The notes beneath the pieces are model-generated. The model saw nothing but the letters and a program-made list of their open reading frames with translations, did not search any database and was not told where the DNA came from. A stretch of DNA of 64,000 nt from contig CAWEBF010000006.1 of NCBI GenBank assembly GCA_963807235.1, forward strand, positions 372,001 through 436,000, written 5' to 3'. The position numbers and the translations under genes were made by a program. Positions 29,780 to 39,666 of the stretch are shown piece after piece; position 1 is the first letter of the stretch; every line of letters begins with the position of its first letter. The stretch comes from CAWEBF01 sp963807235 (GTDB lineage: Bacteria > Acidobacteriota > Vicinamibacteria > Vicinamibacterales > UBA2999).

Positions 29780-32257
29780 CTAATCCTGTCGCAGCGCCGT
29801 CAGCGGATCGATGCGCGCGGCGCGGCGCGCCGGCACGTAGGTCGCGAGCAGCGTCACCGACACCAGCAAGGGCACGACTATCAGCATCGTGACGCCGTCG
29901 ACGCCGCCTTCGGCGCGTTCGAGGCCGTTGAGCACGACTGGCAGCAGACGGCCTATCGCCAGGCTGCCAGCGGCCCCGGCCACGAGGCCGCAGATCGACA
30001 GCACGAATCCGTAGCTCAACACCATGCGCAGCACTGCCCGCGGCTGGGCGCCGATCGCCATGCGGATGCCGATCTCGCGCGTGCGGCGGCTGGCCGCATA
30101 GGCCACCAGGCCATACAGCCCGACGACAGCCAGGGTGACGCCCATCGCGCCCATCACGGCCACGCTGCCCGAAAGGAGCCGCGCGATGTAGGTGGCGCGC
30201 CAGAAGTAGAAGTCTTCCATCGTGCGGACGCCGAAGACCGGCATGTCGGCGTCCAGCGAGTGCACGATGTCGCGGATCGGGCCGGCCACCGATTCAGAAG
30301 CGCCGGTCGTGTGCACCAGCAGCGTCAGCCCGTCGTTGGGGTGCTGCAGATGGGGCACGAACAGTTGCTCGAGCGCGTCCATCGCGATGAACGCGTTCTT
30401 GCTGTCGCGCGTCACGCCGATGATTTCAGCCCAGGCGCCGTCCCGTGAATCCAGACGCACGCGTTTGCCGACAGCGTCCTGGCCGGGCCAGTAGCGCCTC
30501 GCCATCGTTTCGTTGACGATCGTGACGAGCGGCGCGGCCTCGTCATCGGTGTCGCGGAACGCGCGGCCGCGCACGATGGGATTGGCCATGGTGTCGAAGT
30601 AGTGCTCGTCGATCTGCGCCCATAGGACCGGCACGTTCTGCGTTCCCGGCGCAAACTCGAAGCCCTCCGGCGCGACGAGCGTCTGCTCGAAATCGCCTGG
30701 CTTCATCGGCACGGAGGATGTCCAGGTGGCCGACCGCACCCCGGGCAGCGCCAGCGTGCGCTCCTTGACCTGGCGGTAGAAGCGCCCGGCGCGGTCGGCG
30801 TCGTAGCGCGCCAGCCCTGGGTCGAACACGGCCATCAGGAGGTGATCCGTGCGGAATCCGGGCCCGCGGTCGAGCTCGAACGCGAACGCGCGGTACAGGA
30901 AGATGCCAACCGTCAGAAGAACCAGCGCGAGGGCAATCTGCCCGCCGACGAGGATCTGGCGACCCCACTGGCGAGGCAGCCGCGACGAGCCGTCGCCCTT
31001 GAACACCTGGACGAGATCGGTGCGCGATGCCATCCAGGCAGGAATCAGGCTGGCCAGCAGCGCACAGGCCAGTGCAGCCGCCGCGCCGACTGCGAACGCG
31101 CGCAGGTCCAGGGCGAACGTGAGCTTCAGCGGAATGTCGGTCGGAAAGTCGATCCGCTGGAAGACGCCGATCGCGGCATAGGCGAGCCCCAGGCCGGCGA
31201 TCGCCCCGCCCACGGCCATCAGCAGGCCCTCGACCATCAGCCTGCGCACCACTTGCGCACGCCCGGCGCCGATGGCGAGGCGCATGGCGATGTCGCGCGC
31301 CCGCGCCGGTGCGCGGCTGATCAACAGTCCGCCAACGTTGGCGCACGCCACGATCAGCACCGCCAGCGCGACCGCCATCAGCATCATGATCATCGGCGCG
31401 TCGGAGCGCGCGTATGTGAGGGCGTCGAGCTGCGTGCGGGCGATGAAGCCGCGATCCTGGTCGGTATCCGGGTAGGCCTGCCGCAGGTTCGCGGCGATCT
31501 GCGACACGTCCGCCCGCGCCTGCTCCACTGTGAGCCCCGGCTTGAGCCGCGCTTTCACGGCCAGGACCCGCGCCGGCTCCTCGCGCGAGGTGAGCACGTC
31601 GAGCGGCAGCCCCGGCACGACGCTCGTCCACGCCGCCAGCGGCACGTAGAAGGCCGGGTGCACGTCGTGGTCGATGCTGGTGAAGCCGCGCGGGGCCACG
31701 CCGATCACCGTGAAGTCCATGCCGCCGATGCGGATGATCGATCCGACGACGCCCGGGTTCGAGCCGAAGCTCCGTACCCACTCGTCGTGGTCGAGCACCA
31801 CCACCGGGACGGGGCGGCCCGCCTGGTCTTCGTCGGCCCGGAAAGCGCGTCCGTACGCCGGGCGTACGCCCATGGCGTCGAAGTGGTTGCCGCTGACGGC
31901 CATCCCGACCTTGCGCTGCGCGGTCTGTTCGCGGCTCACGGCGAAGCTTGCCGCCGCCATCCCATAGGCCACGACGCCGTCGAAACTGCGCGAGCGATCG
32001 CGGACGTCGACGTACTCGGCAGCGGAGAGGTTGGGATTGCGGAAGCCCGTGCCGGCGGACGTGGCCATGATCGAGAGAATCCGGCCCGGGCTCGCCACAG
32101 GCAGGGGCCGCAGCACCAGGCCGTCGGCCACGCTGAACATCGCCGCGTTGGCGCCTACGCCGACCGCGATCGACAGCATCGCGATGGCCGCAAAGCCTGG
32201 ATTTCTGACCAGCATCAGCGCGCCGTGACGGATGTCCCGCCAGAGTGTCTCGAGCAT
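29780..32257 (-). CDS. ADOP-type MacB/FtsX permease no. 4, intact
   Basis: 825 residues in one frame. 'MLETLWRDIRHGALMLVRNP' start; N-terminal helix; periplasmic domain 1 with 'VVVLDHDEWVRSFGSNPGVV' and 'GGMDFTVIGVAPRGFTSID'; FtsX module 1 'IVACANVGGLLISRAPARAR' and 'IAMRLAIGAGRAQVVRRLMV'; linker 'PRQWGRQILVGGQIALALVL'; periplasmic domain 2 'IVNETMARRYWPGQDAVGKR' and 'WAEIIGVTRDSKNAFIAMDA'; FtsX module 2 'RRTREIGIRMAIGAQPRAVL'; end 'RIDPLTALRQD'. The ATG is 4 nt after permease 5 and uses CAGGAG from the last codons of that gene. Closest in sequence to permease 5, a likely tandem duplicate. Confidence 0.93.
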   Translation of the reverse strand: MLETLWRDIRHGALMLVRNPGFAAIAMLSIAVGVGANAAMFSVADGLVLRPLPVASPGRILSIMATSAGTGFRNPNLSAAEYVDVRDRSRSFDGVVAYGMAAASFAVSREQTAQRKVGMAVSGNHFDAMGVRPAYGRAFRADEDQAGRPVPVVVLDHDEWVRSFGSNPGVVGSIIRIGGMDFTVIGVAPRGFTSIDHDVHPAFYVPLAAWTSVVPGLPLDVLTSREEPARVLAVKARLKPGLTVEQARADVSQIAANLRQAYPDTDQDRGFIARTQLDALTYARSDAPMIMMLMAVALAVLIVACANVGGLLISRAPARARDIAMRLAIGAGRAQVVRRLMVEGLLMAVGGAIAGLGLAYAAIGVFQRIDFPTDIPLKLTFALDLRAFAVGAAAALACALLASLIPAWMASRTDLVQVFKGDGSSRLPRQWGRQILVGGQIALALVLLTVGIFLYRAFAFELDRGPGFRTDHLLMAVFDPGLARYDADRAGRFYRQVKERTLALPGVRSATWTSSVPMKPGDFEQTLVAPEGFEFAPGTQNVPVLWAQIDEHYFDTMANPIVRGRAFRDTDDEAAPLVTIVNETMARRYWPGQDAVGKRVRLDSRDGAWAEIIGVTRDSKNAFIAMDALEQLFVPHLQHPNDGLTLLVHTTGASESVAGPIRDIVHSLDADMPVFGVRTMEDFYFWRATYIARLLSGSVAVMGAMGVTLAVVGLYGLVAYAASRRTREIGIRMAIGAQPRAVLRMVLSYGFVLSICGLVAGAAGSLAIGRLLPVVLNGLERAEGGVDGVTMLIVVPLLVSVTLLATYVPARRAARIDPLTALRQD

Positions 32258-32261
32258 CTCG

Positions 32262-34741
32262 CTACTCCTGCCGCAGCGCGACCAGGGGATTGATCCGCGA
32301 CGCGCGGCGCGCCGGCACGTATGCCGCCGCCAGCGTGACCGCGACCAGGATGGGCACGACGACGAAATAGGGCACGAGGTCGATCTCACCCCGGCTCGGC
32401 ACGATGCTTCGGAGCAGGTTGCGGACGCTCGCGCTGCCGATCAGCCCGAGCACCACGCCGGCCGCCACCAGCCATCCACCGTGGCCCATCACCATGCGCA
32501 GCACCGATCCGGGCTGCGCCCCAATGGCCATGCGGATGCCAATCTCGCGCGTGCGCCGCGCCACGGCGTAGGCCATCAGGCTGTAGAGGCCGACGAGCGC
32601 GAGGGCAAGCCCCATCGTGCCCATCCAGGCGATCATGCGGATCGCGCCGGCCACGGAGTTGACGGCGCTGCCCTGGTAGAACTCCTCCATCGTCCGCACG
32701 GGCGACGTGGGGAGATTCGGGTCGATCTGGCGCAGCACGTCGCGCAGCGGAGCCACGAGACCCGTGGACGGTCCCGTCGTGGCCACGAGCAGGGTGCCGC
32801 GTGGCATCCCTTGTTGCCGGCGCGAGAGATAGACGAACGGCGTCGGCGCCTCGCCAACCCAGTTGTACTTGCTGTCGGCGGCCACGCCGATGACCTGTGC
32901 CCAGGGCCGGTCAGCGCTCTGTAGACGCATGCGCTTGCCGAGCGGATCCTGCCCGGGCCAATAGCGCGCGGCCAGGGTCTGGTTCACCACGACGACCGGC
33001 GGCGCGTCGGCCGTGTCGGTCTCGCGAAACGGGCGGCCGCTGACGAACGGGATCCGTATCGTCGCGAAGTAGCCCTCGTCGATGCGCGTGGAGGACACGG
33101 CAATCGTGTCGGTGCCCGGTGGCAGCTCGTAGCCCGTCAGGCACGATGCTCAACGCCTCGCGGTTGTCCTGGTTGAGCGGCACAATCGACGTCAGCCCCA
33201 CCGAGCGGACGCCGGGGAGCGCGCGCGCGGCGTCCGTGAGGCGCTGCAGCAGGGCGTCGGTCTGGGCCGCGTCGTAGCCGGCGAGCACAGGGTTCAGGCC
33301 TACGAGCACCATGCGGGTCGTGTCGAAGCCGGGCCGGGCGAACTCGGCGGCGAACCCGCGGTAGACGAACATCGCGACGATCAGCATCATCAGCGAGAGC
33401 GCCACCTGGCCAACCACGAGGCCGTGGCGCCCCCACAAGCGGCGCGCGGGACGAGAGGACGCGCCCGGCCGCAGGCTCGCCGTCAAGATCTTTCGATCCG
33501 GTGGACTGCCAGGACGGCAGCAGGCTGGAGGCCAGGACACTGAAGATGGCCGCGATCATGCCGACCGTCAGTGCTCGACGGTCGAGACTGGGATCCATCC
33601 GGACGCCAATGTCGCTGACGACCCCGCCGCTCTGCATCAACCGCAGTACGGCGTAGGCCGTGCCGATGCCCACGGCGGCGCCGCCGGCGGCGATGAGCAG
33701 GCCTTCGGTCAGCAGCTGGCGCATCACGCGCACGCGGCCGCCGCCGATGGCCATGCGCACGCCCAGCTCCTTCATCCGCGCGGGCGCTCGGCTGATGAGC
33801 AGCCCGGCGACGTTGGCGCAGGCCACCAGCAGCACCACGACCGCGAGCGTCATCAGCATGAAGGCCCCTGGGGCCGACGGCCCACGCTCCTCGATCCTGG
33901 CCTGGAAGTCGGATCGCGCCAGGAAGCCGAACGCCCGGTTGGTGTCCGGGTGGGCGCGTTCGAGTTCGGCGGCGATGATGTTGGCCTCCTGGTGCGCCTG
34001 CTCGATCGAGACGCCGGGCTTGAGCCGGCCCTTTACGAGCAGCATCCGCGCGTCCCGTTGGTCCAGCAGCCCCGGGGGCTGACCGGCCAGCGTCGCGGTT
34101 GTCGCCAGCGTGACGTAATAGGCCGGGTGCAGCACCAGGTGCATGCCCGTAAAGCTGGCCGGCGCGACACCGATCACCGTCAGGTCGGTGCCACCAAGGC
34201 GCACGCGCCGGCCGACGACATTGGGATCGGAGCCCAACCGTTCTGTCCACGCGGCGTGCGACAGCACGACCACCGGGTCGCGGCCCGGCGCTTCGTCCTC
34301 GTCGTCCCGGAACGTGCGGCCGAGCGCCGCCGGCACGCCCAGCACCCTGAAGAAGTTGCCGCTGACACCCAGCCCCATTACCTGCTGCGCCGGATCCTCG
34401 GCGCGCAGCGCGAAGCCGGTCAGCAGAACGCGGTAGGCAAAAAGTCCTTCCCAGCTGCGGGCGCGGTCGCGGACGTCGCGGTAGTCCAGGTACGACACAC
34501 TGCGATTGACGCCAAACCCCGTGCTTGCGGTGGCCGCGGTGCTGTTGCCGCTGAGCGCCACCACTTCGGTCGCGCGCGGCACTTGCAACGGACGCAGCAC
34601 CAGCGCGTCGGCCAGGCTGAACATCGCGGCGTTGGCGCCGACGCCGACGGCGATCGACAGGATCGCGACGGCCGCGAAGCCCGGGTTCTTGGCCAGCATT
34701 CGCGCGCCGTGGCGCAGGTCCTGCCAGAACGTCTCGACCAT
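32262..34741 (-). CDS. ADOP-type MacB/FtsX permease no. 5 (frame breaks near 33500 and 33140)
   Basis: About 826 residues when mended. 'MVETFWQDLRHGARMLAKNP' start, 'VVVLSHAAWTERLGSDPNVV', 'TVIGVAPASFTGMHLVLHPA', 'LVACANVAGLLISRAPARMK', then breaks, 'HGLVVGQVALSLMMLIVAMF', 'VVNQTLAARYWPGQDPLGKR', 'WAQVIGVAADSKYNWVGEAP', 'RRTREIGIRMAIGAQPGSVL', end 'RINPLVALRQE'. Shares most landmark motifs with permease 4 including the RYWPGQD segment. Starts 4 nt after permease 6, using that gene's final CAG-GAG as ribosome-binding site. Confidence 0.88.
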
Positions 34742-34745
34742 TTCT

Positions 34746-37193
34746 TTACTCCTGTCTGAGAGCCACCACCGGGTCGATGTACGCCGCACGCCGTGCCACC
34801 GCGAGGCACGACGTGGCGATCACGACGGCCAGAAGACCCGTCACGGTCGAGAATGTGAATGGATCGTCGGCAGGCACGCGGAACAGCTGACCCTGCAGCG
34901 CGCGCCCAAACACCCAGGCGGCGGGGAGGCCGAGGAGAAGGCCGCCACCGATGATCCTGCCGCCTTCTCCGAGCATCAGTCGAACGATGTCACGTGGTGC
35001 GGCGCCCACCGCCATGCGAACGCCGATCTCCGGCGTACGCCGCCCGGCAATAAACGACATGACGCCGTACGTGCCGATCACCGCCAGGAGCAACGCAACA
35101 CCGGCGAACCCGCCAAGAACCGCCATCGTGAACCGCCGTCCCGCCAGCGACTCGTCGATCGTGTCGTCCATCGAGATCAGGCCAAAGACCGCCTGGCCGG
35201 CATCGAATCGCGCCACTTCGTCCCTGATCGACTGGGCGACAGCGCCCTGCGGAGCCGACGACCGCACCACGCCGCCGATGGCGCCAGCGGCCATTCGCGC
35301 GATGACGTCGGGCAGCTGCGCGTGAGGGATGTAGAACTGCGACCGGACCAGCGCCGCGTCGTCGGAGTCGAGTCCCCAGTGGCGGACGTGGCGCACGACG
35401 CCGACGATCAGCCACGATCCGCCGACCACACCGAGGCTGATATGTTGACCCTCCGCGTCTTCGCCCGGGAACGTCGATCGGGCCAGCTCCTCGTCCACGA
35501 TCATGACGCGCGCGCCGCGCTCGTCGTCGAAGCGCGAAAAAGCGCGCCCTCGGAGAATGGGGATGCCCATCGCCGCGAAATGGTCCGGGCCGACCGCGTG
35601 AAAGATCCCGCTCTGTTGCTCGGACGGCCTGGTGGGTGCCGGTCGATCGGCCCGCCAGAACCCCAGGGCCGAGACGCCGCCGCCGAACGGCGGCGAACCG
35701 ATGTCGAGGCCGGCCGCCGTCACTCCTGGGAGACTGGCCAGCCGCCGGTCCAATTCTGCAAACGCCGCTCGAATGATCGCCGGGTCTGTCGAGCGCTGGG
35801 GAGACAGACCCGTTCTGAACGTCAGCACGTTGGTGGGATTCAGTCCCGGATTGACGACCCACAACTGCGTCAGGCTCCGCAGCAGGAGTCCAGCGCCCAC
35901 GAGCAGGACGACGGTCAAGGCGACCTGCGCGATGACGAGATACCGCTGCAGACGGCCACCGTCCCCGCGAACGCCTCTCGTGCTCGCGAGGTGTCCCTGG
36001 GCTGGTGTCCGCATCGCGGCGAAGCTGGGAAACACGCCCACCAACAACGTCGTCAGGATGGCGGCGCCCGATGCGAACGCCAGGACCACAAGGTTGGTCT
36101 CGACGCCCGCGATCGCTGGCAGCGCGTCGGGGGCGGCCAGCAGCGCCACGCGCACGAGCCATGGCGCGGCGAGCACTCCACACAACCCGCCGGCGCACGA
36201 CAGGATGACGCTTTCCGCCACGATCTGCGAGGCGAGCCGCCGGCGCCCCGCGCCGAGTGCCGCGCGCACCAGCAGCTCGTGCCGGCGCGCCGAGGCCCGC
36301 GCCAGCAGAAGATTGCCGACGTTCGCGCAGGCGATGAGCAGCACCAGGCCGACGGCGCCGAGCAGCGCGACCAGAATCGCGCGGCGGTCTCCCACGAGGT
36401 CGTCGGCAAGGCCCACGACGTTCACGCCGATGCCGCGATTCTCGTCCGGGTATTGCCCGGCCAGGCGCGTGGCCACGAGCGAGGCGGTGGCTCGCGCCCG
36501 TTCCAGGCTCACGTCGTCGCGCAGCCGCGCGACGCCCATCGTGCCGTCGCTTACCCCGCGCCTTCGGAAGATGGGGTCGTCGTACTGGCCGATCGGGACG
36601 TAGACGTCGTTCAGGAAGCGGCCCCGCGACCGCGTGAAGCGCACCGACGAGGGCGCTACGCCCACAATCGTGTGGGCCTGGCCGTCGAGCACGAATGTGT
36701 TCCCGACGACGCCGGGGTCGGCGCCGAGCCGGCTGCGCCAGTAGTCTTCGCCGACCATGGCGACGCGTGCCGCCCCGAGCCGATCCTCGTCCGGACGGAA
36801 CGTGCGCCCGAGAACCGGCGACACCGCGAGGGCCTCGAAGAAGTTGGCCGTGATCATCTGTCCGGCCAACGCTTCCGGCTGACCGCGGCCCGTCAGTGTG
36901 AAGCCGTCCGTGCGCCAGCCCGCCAGCTGTTCGAACTCGCGGACGTCGCGTTGAATGTCCTCGAAATTGGCGAAAGAGAGCGAGTTCCTTGGCGCGTCAA
37001 CGCTCGTCCCGTGCACGGCCACGAGGCGGTCGGGCTCCGGGAACGGCAGGGGACTGAGGATGACGCCATCGACCACGCTGAATACGGCCGTGGTGGCGCC
37101 AATGCCCAGCGTCAGCGTCAGCACCGCGGCGACCGTGAACCCGGGTGAGCGGCCCAATGACCGCGCGGCGTGACGCAGGTCGTCCCACATCAT
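34746..37193 (-). CDS. ADOP-type MacB/FtsX permease no. 6, intact
   Basis: 815 residues in one frame; tandem ATG-ATG start with AAGGTGG ahead. 'LRHAARSLGRSPGFTVAAVL', 'LAVSPVLGRTFRPDEDRLGA', 'VGEDYWRSRLGADPGVVGNT', FtsX module 1 'GLVLLIACANVGNLLLARAS' and 'ELLVRAALGAGRRRLASQIV', 'GRLQRYLVIAQVALTVVLLV', periplasmic domain 2 'GPDHFAAMGIPILRGRAFSR', FtsX module 2 'RRTPEIGVRMAVGAAPRDIV', end 'YIDPVVALRQE'. First permease after ATPase 1, separated by 80 nt that hold a two-stem repeat. More distant from permeases 4 and 5 than they are from each other. Confidence 0.93.
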   Translation of the reverse strand: MMWDDLRHAARSLGRSPGFTVAAVLTLTLGIGATTAVFSVVDGVILSPLPFPEPDRLVAVHGTSVDAPRNSLSFANFEDIQRDVREFEQLAGWRTDGFTLTGRGQPEALAGQMITANFFEALAVSPVLGRTFRPDEDRLGAARVAMVGEDYWRSRLGADPGVVGNTFVLDGQAHTIVGVAPSSVRFTRSRGRFLNDVYVPIGQYDDPIFRRRGVSDGTMGVARLRDDVSLERARATASLVATRLAGQYPDENRGIGVNVVGLADDLVGDRRAILVALLGAVGLVLLIACANVGNLLLARASARRHELLVRAALGAGRRRLASQIVAESVILSCAGGLCGVLAAPWLVRVALLAAPDALPAIAGVETNLVVLAFASGAAILTTLLVGVFPSFAAMRTPAQGHLASTRGVRGDGGRLQRYLVIAQVALTVVLLVGAGLLLRSLTQLWVVNPGLNPTNVLTFRTGLSPQRSTDPAIIRAAFAELDRRLASLPGVTAAGLDIGSPPFGGGVSALGFWRADRPAPTRPSEQQSGIFHAVGPDHFAAMGIPILRGRAFSRFDDERGARVMIVDEELARSTFPGEDAEGQHISLGVVGGSWLIVGVVRHVRHWGLDSDDAALVRSQFYIPHAQLPDVIARMAAGAIGGVVRSSAPQGAVAQSIRDEVARFDAGQAVFGLISMDDTIDESLAGRRFTMAVLGGFAGVALLLAVIGTYGVMSFIAGRRTPEIGVRMAVGAAPRDIVRLMLGEGGRIIGGGLLLGLPAAWVFGRALQGQLFRVPADDPFTFSTVTGLLAVVIATSCLAVARRAAYIDPVVALRQE

Positions 37194-37209
37194 CCACCTT
37201 CCGCCAGAC

Positions 37210-37273
37210 GCCCGCGCGAACGCGCGGGCAATCAAACACTGTCTGGCGAGGCCTCTCTGACGTGGGCCTCGCC
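37210..37273 (+). repeat. Two-stem repeat element, copy A
   Basis: Stem 1: GCCCGCGCG (37210-37218), AA loop, CGCGCGGGC (37221-37229). Linker AATCAAACACTGTCT. Stem 2: GGCGAGGCC (37245-37253) with GGCCTCGCC (37265-37273). It ends exactly at the ATPase 1 stop codon, within the operon and antisense to its mRNA. See the finding on this family. Confidence 0.75.
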
Positions 37274-37963
<690 letters not shown>

Positions 37964-38000
37964 CGTGTCCTCTAGCGAATCTGCGCCATAAAGCGCATTG

Positions 38001-38126
38001 AAAAGACGCGTCGGCTCCGATTCGCTCGGCCAGCGTCTTTTGGCCCCGCTCCGCGGGGCGGGACATCTTCGAGAACTCCAAACCTAAACGGCAACCCTCT
38101 CACGACCATCGCCTCTCGAAGATGTC
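38001..38126 (-). repeat. Two-stem repeat element, copy E, with an added outer inverted repeat
   Basis: Read on the minus strand: TCTCGAAGATGTC-type 13-bp arms (38062-38074 and 38114-38126, the latter containing the adaptor's TGA), then stem 1 GCCCCGC-GGA-GCGGGGC (38059 to 38043), linker CAAAAGACGCTGG, then stem 2 with arms AAAAGACGC/GCGTCTTTT (38041-38033, 38009-38001). The linker plus the bases that follow match copy C. It occupies the space between the adaptor and ATPase 1 genes, so the polycistronic mRNA would carry three consecutive hairpins here. Confidence 0.7.
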
Positions 38127-39384
38127 AACGGAGCCGTACGCGGTCGTAGGCGTCCCATGCCGACATGTCCGACAACACCACCCGGTCCCCTTCGTTGAGT
38201 CCCGACAGCACCTCGATGGCGTTCACCGAGCTGCGCCCCAACTTCACCTGCACGCGGGCGGCATCGCCGGCGTCGCTGGTGACGCGAAACAGTCCCACCG
38301 TGCTCTGTTCCTGGCCGAGCGACGGCCGGCCCACGTAGAGCACGTTTTCGAGCCGCTCGAGCTGCACGGTGCCGTCCACGCTTTGGTCGGGCACGGCGCC
38401 CTTGAGGAGCGCGCCCGTCAGTGAGACGTCAACGGTCACGGTTCCGTTCGTCGCCGCCGGGTCCTTGCGGCTGACGGTGCCCGTCATGACGCCGTTGCGC
38501 GTGTCGATTTCCGCAGAAAGGCCGACTTCGACATCTTTGGCTTGCGTTTCCGGGATCCGCAGCTCCGCCTTCAGGCGTTCCGGATCGGCCACGCGGGCCA
38601 GGTTCTGGCCGGGCGCGACGCGCTGTCCCACCTCGACCGGCACCTGCTGCAGCACGCCGGCGAATCCGGGCCGCACCTTCAGGAGCGCCAGGCGTTCGTC
38701 GCGCAGGCCCGATATCGCCTTGGCCTGGTCCACTGAGGCTTGCTGCACGCGGAGCCGCGCCTCGATGCCGGCCTCCGCCGCGGCCAGGCGCTTGGCCTCG
38801 ATCTCCACGCGCCGCTTCAACGTGTCCGATCGCAGCCGCGACTGCCGCCAGATCAGGTCGGAGACCAGCTGTTCTTTGGCCAGCAGCTCGTTCGCGTCGG
38901 CCTCCATCTTGGCTTGCTGCGCCTCGGAGTCGAGCGCCGCCGTGGCGGCCTCCTGGGTCAGGAGCTCGTTTTGCAGCTGGGCGCGCAGATTGTCGAGCGC
39001 CGCCAGCGCCGACTGCAGCGCCAGACGCGCGTCGAGCGCTTCCTGTTCGACCTGCGGGTTGGTCAACTCGAGGATCACCGAGTCGGCCTCCACGCGCGCG
39101 CCCGGCCGCAGCAGGATGCGTTCGACGCGGCCGTCGGTCGTGGCCGGCAGCCAGCGCGTGTCCTCCGGCACCAGCGTGCCGGGTCCACGTACCTGACGGA
39201 TGATCGAGCCGCGCTTCACGACGTCCTCGAGGACGGTGGCCCGCTCCACCGAGGGCGCCGCCGGCTCCATACGCGCCAACGCCACCGACACCACGAGCAC
39301 GACGATGCCTGCCAGCACAGCCAGGATTACCTGGCGCAGGCGCCTACGTTTCAGGATGGCGGGGTCTCGGGCGACGTCGGGCAT
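38125..39384 (-). CDS. MacA/HlyD-like periplasmic adaptor
   Basis: 419 residues. Basic N-terminus then one membrane helix ('LRQVILAVLAGIVVLVVSVA'), so inner-membrane anchored. Barrel-sandwich halves 'LPATTDGRVERILLRPGARV' and 'LLKVRPGFAGVLQQVPVEVG' flank a long alpha-helical hairpin (about 110-225, rich in Ala/Leu/Glu: 'EALDARLALQSALAALDNLR'). Beta-barrel 'AELRIPETQAKDVEVGLSAE', membrane-proximal end 'EVLSGLNEGDRVVLSDMSAW'. Couples an ABC pump to an outer-membrane exit duct; no TolC-like gene is in the window. First gene of the transporter operon. Confidence 0.92.
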   Translation of the reverse strand: MPDVARDPAILKRRRLRQVILAVLAGIVVLVVSVALARMEPAAPSVERATVLEDVVKRGSIIRQVRGPGTLVPEDTRWLPATTDGRVERILLRPGARVEADSVILELTNPQVEQEALDARLALQSALAALDNLRAQLQNELLTQEAATAALDSEAQQAKMEADANELLAKEQLVSDLIWRQSRLRSDTLKRRVEIEAKRLAAAEAGIEARLRVQQASVDQAKAISGLRDERLALLKVRPGFAGVLQQVPVEVGQRVAPGQNLARVADPERLKAELRIPETQAKDVEVGLSAEIDTRNGVMTGTVSRKDPAATNGTVTVDVSLTGALLKGAVPDQSVDGTVQLERLENVLYVGRPSLGQEQSTVGLFRVTSDAGDAARVQVKLGRSSVNAIEVLSGLNEGDRVVLSDMSAWDAYDRVRLR

Positions 39385-39507
39385 GGCTGTCTCACTGAAC
39401 CATCAAGTCGTGTGCCGGGGCGTGCGAGGCAGGGAAGTGATTAGCGCTCAGCGGGTTGCGACCGGTGCCGACCCACGCTCCGGGCCCCGCAGTGTCCGTT
39501 TCCGGGA

Positions 39508-39546
39508 CGGGTCGTCCGGACCCGCACGATCTACGGAGCGGGTCCG
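39508..39546 (-). promoter_or_regulatory. Alternative hairpins upstream of the adaptor gene
   Basis: CGGACCCG (39517-39524) can pair with CGGGTCCG (39539-39546) or, in part, with CGGGTC (39508-39513). The two stems exclude each other. They lie 120-160 nt before the adaptor ATG on its strand, where a leader might be. No known riboswitch is recognised. Confidence 0.3.
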
Positions 39547-39547
39547 A

Positions 39548-39611
39548 ATTCACAGTTCACAACCCACAATTCACAAGAGAGCCGGAAGCCGAGAGCCGGA
39601 AGCCGAGAGCC
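39548..39611. repeat. Two adjoining heptamer arrays
   Basis: 39548-39575: four units related to ATTCACA (ATTCACA, GTTCACA, ACCCACA, ATTCACA), the same family as at 17.8 and 19.2 kb. 39577-39611: five units alternating GAGAGCC and GGAAGCC. They follow directly on the terminator of the lectin-like gene. Confidence 0.9.
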
Positions 39612-39648
39612 AAAAAAAAGGGCCGGGCCCCTGTCGGAGTCCGGCCCT
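39612..39648 (-). terminator. Intrinsic terminator of the lectin-like gene
   Basis: On the minus strand: AGGGCCGG, 14-nt loop, CCGGCCCT, with eight T residues closing the stem and running on. It starts 18 nt after the stop codon at 39667. The only textbook Rho-independent terminator I see in the window. Confidence 0.88.
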
Positions 39649-39666
39649 CGCTTGCTCTGGCTGCTT

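Noticed and set aside
34506..37148. Open frame of about 880 codons opposite permease 6
   Set aside because: GC-rich antisense artefact: no domain, His/Arg/Asp-rich, and the ADOP gene beneath it is intact and conserved.
20631..37193. The permeases as ordinary MacB antibiotic exporters
   Set aside because: They have two FtsX modules and no fused ATPase, the ADOP plan, whereas MacB has an N-terminal ATPase and one FtsX module.
39531..39666. Extension of the lectin-like protein through the repeats downstream of 39667
   Set aside because: The conserved end 'GMLYCFAPN' is followed by a stop and an intrinsic terminator. The longer frame is only the result of a frame break and reads through heptamers.
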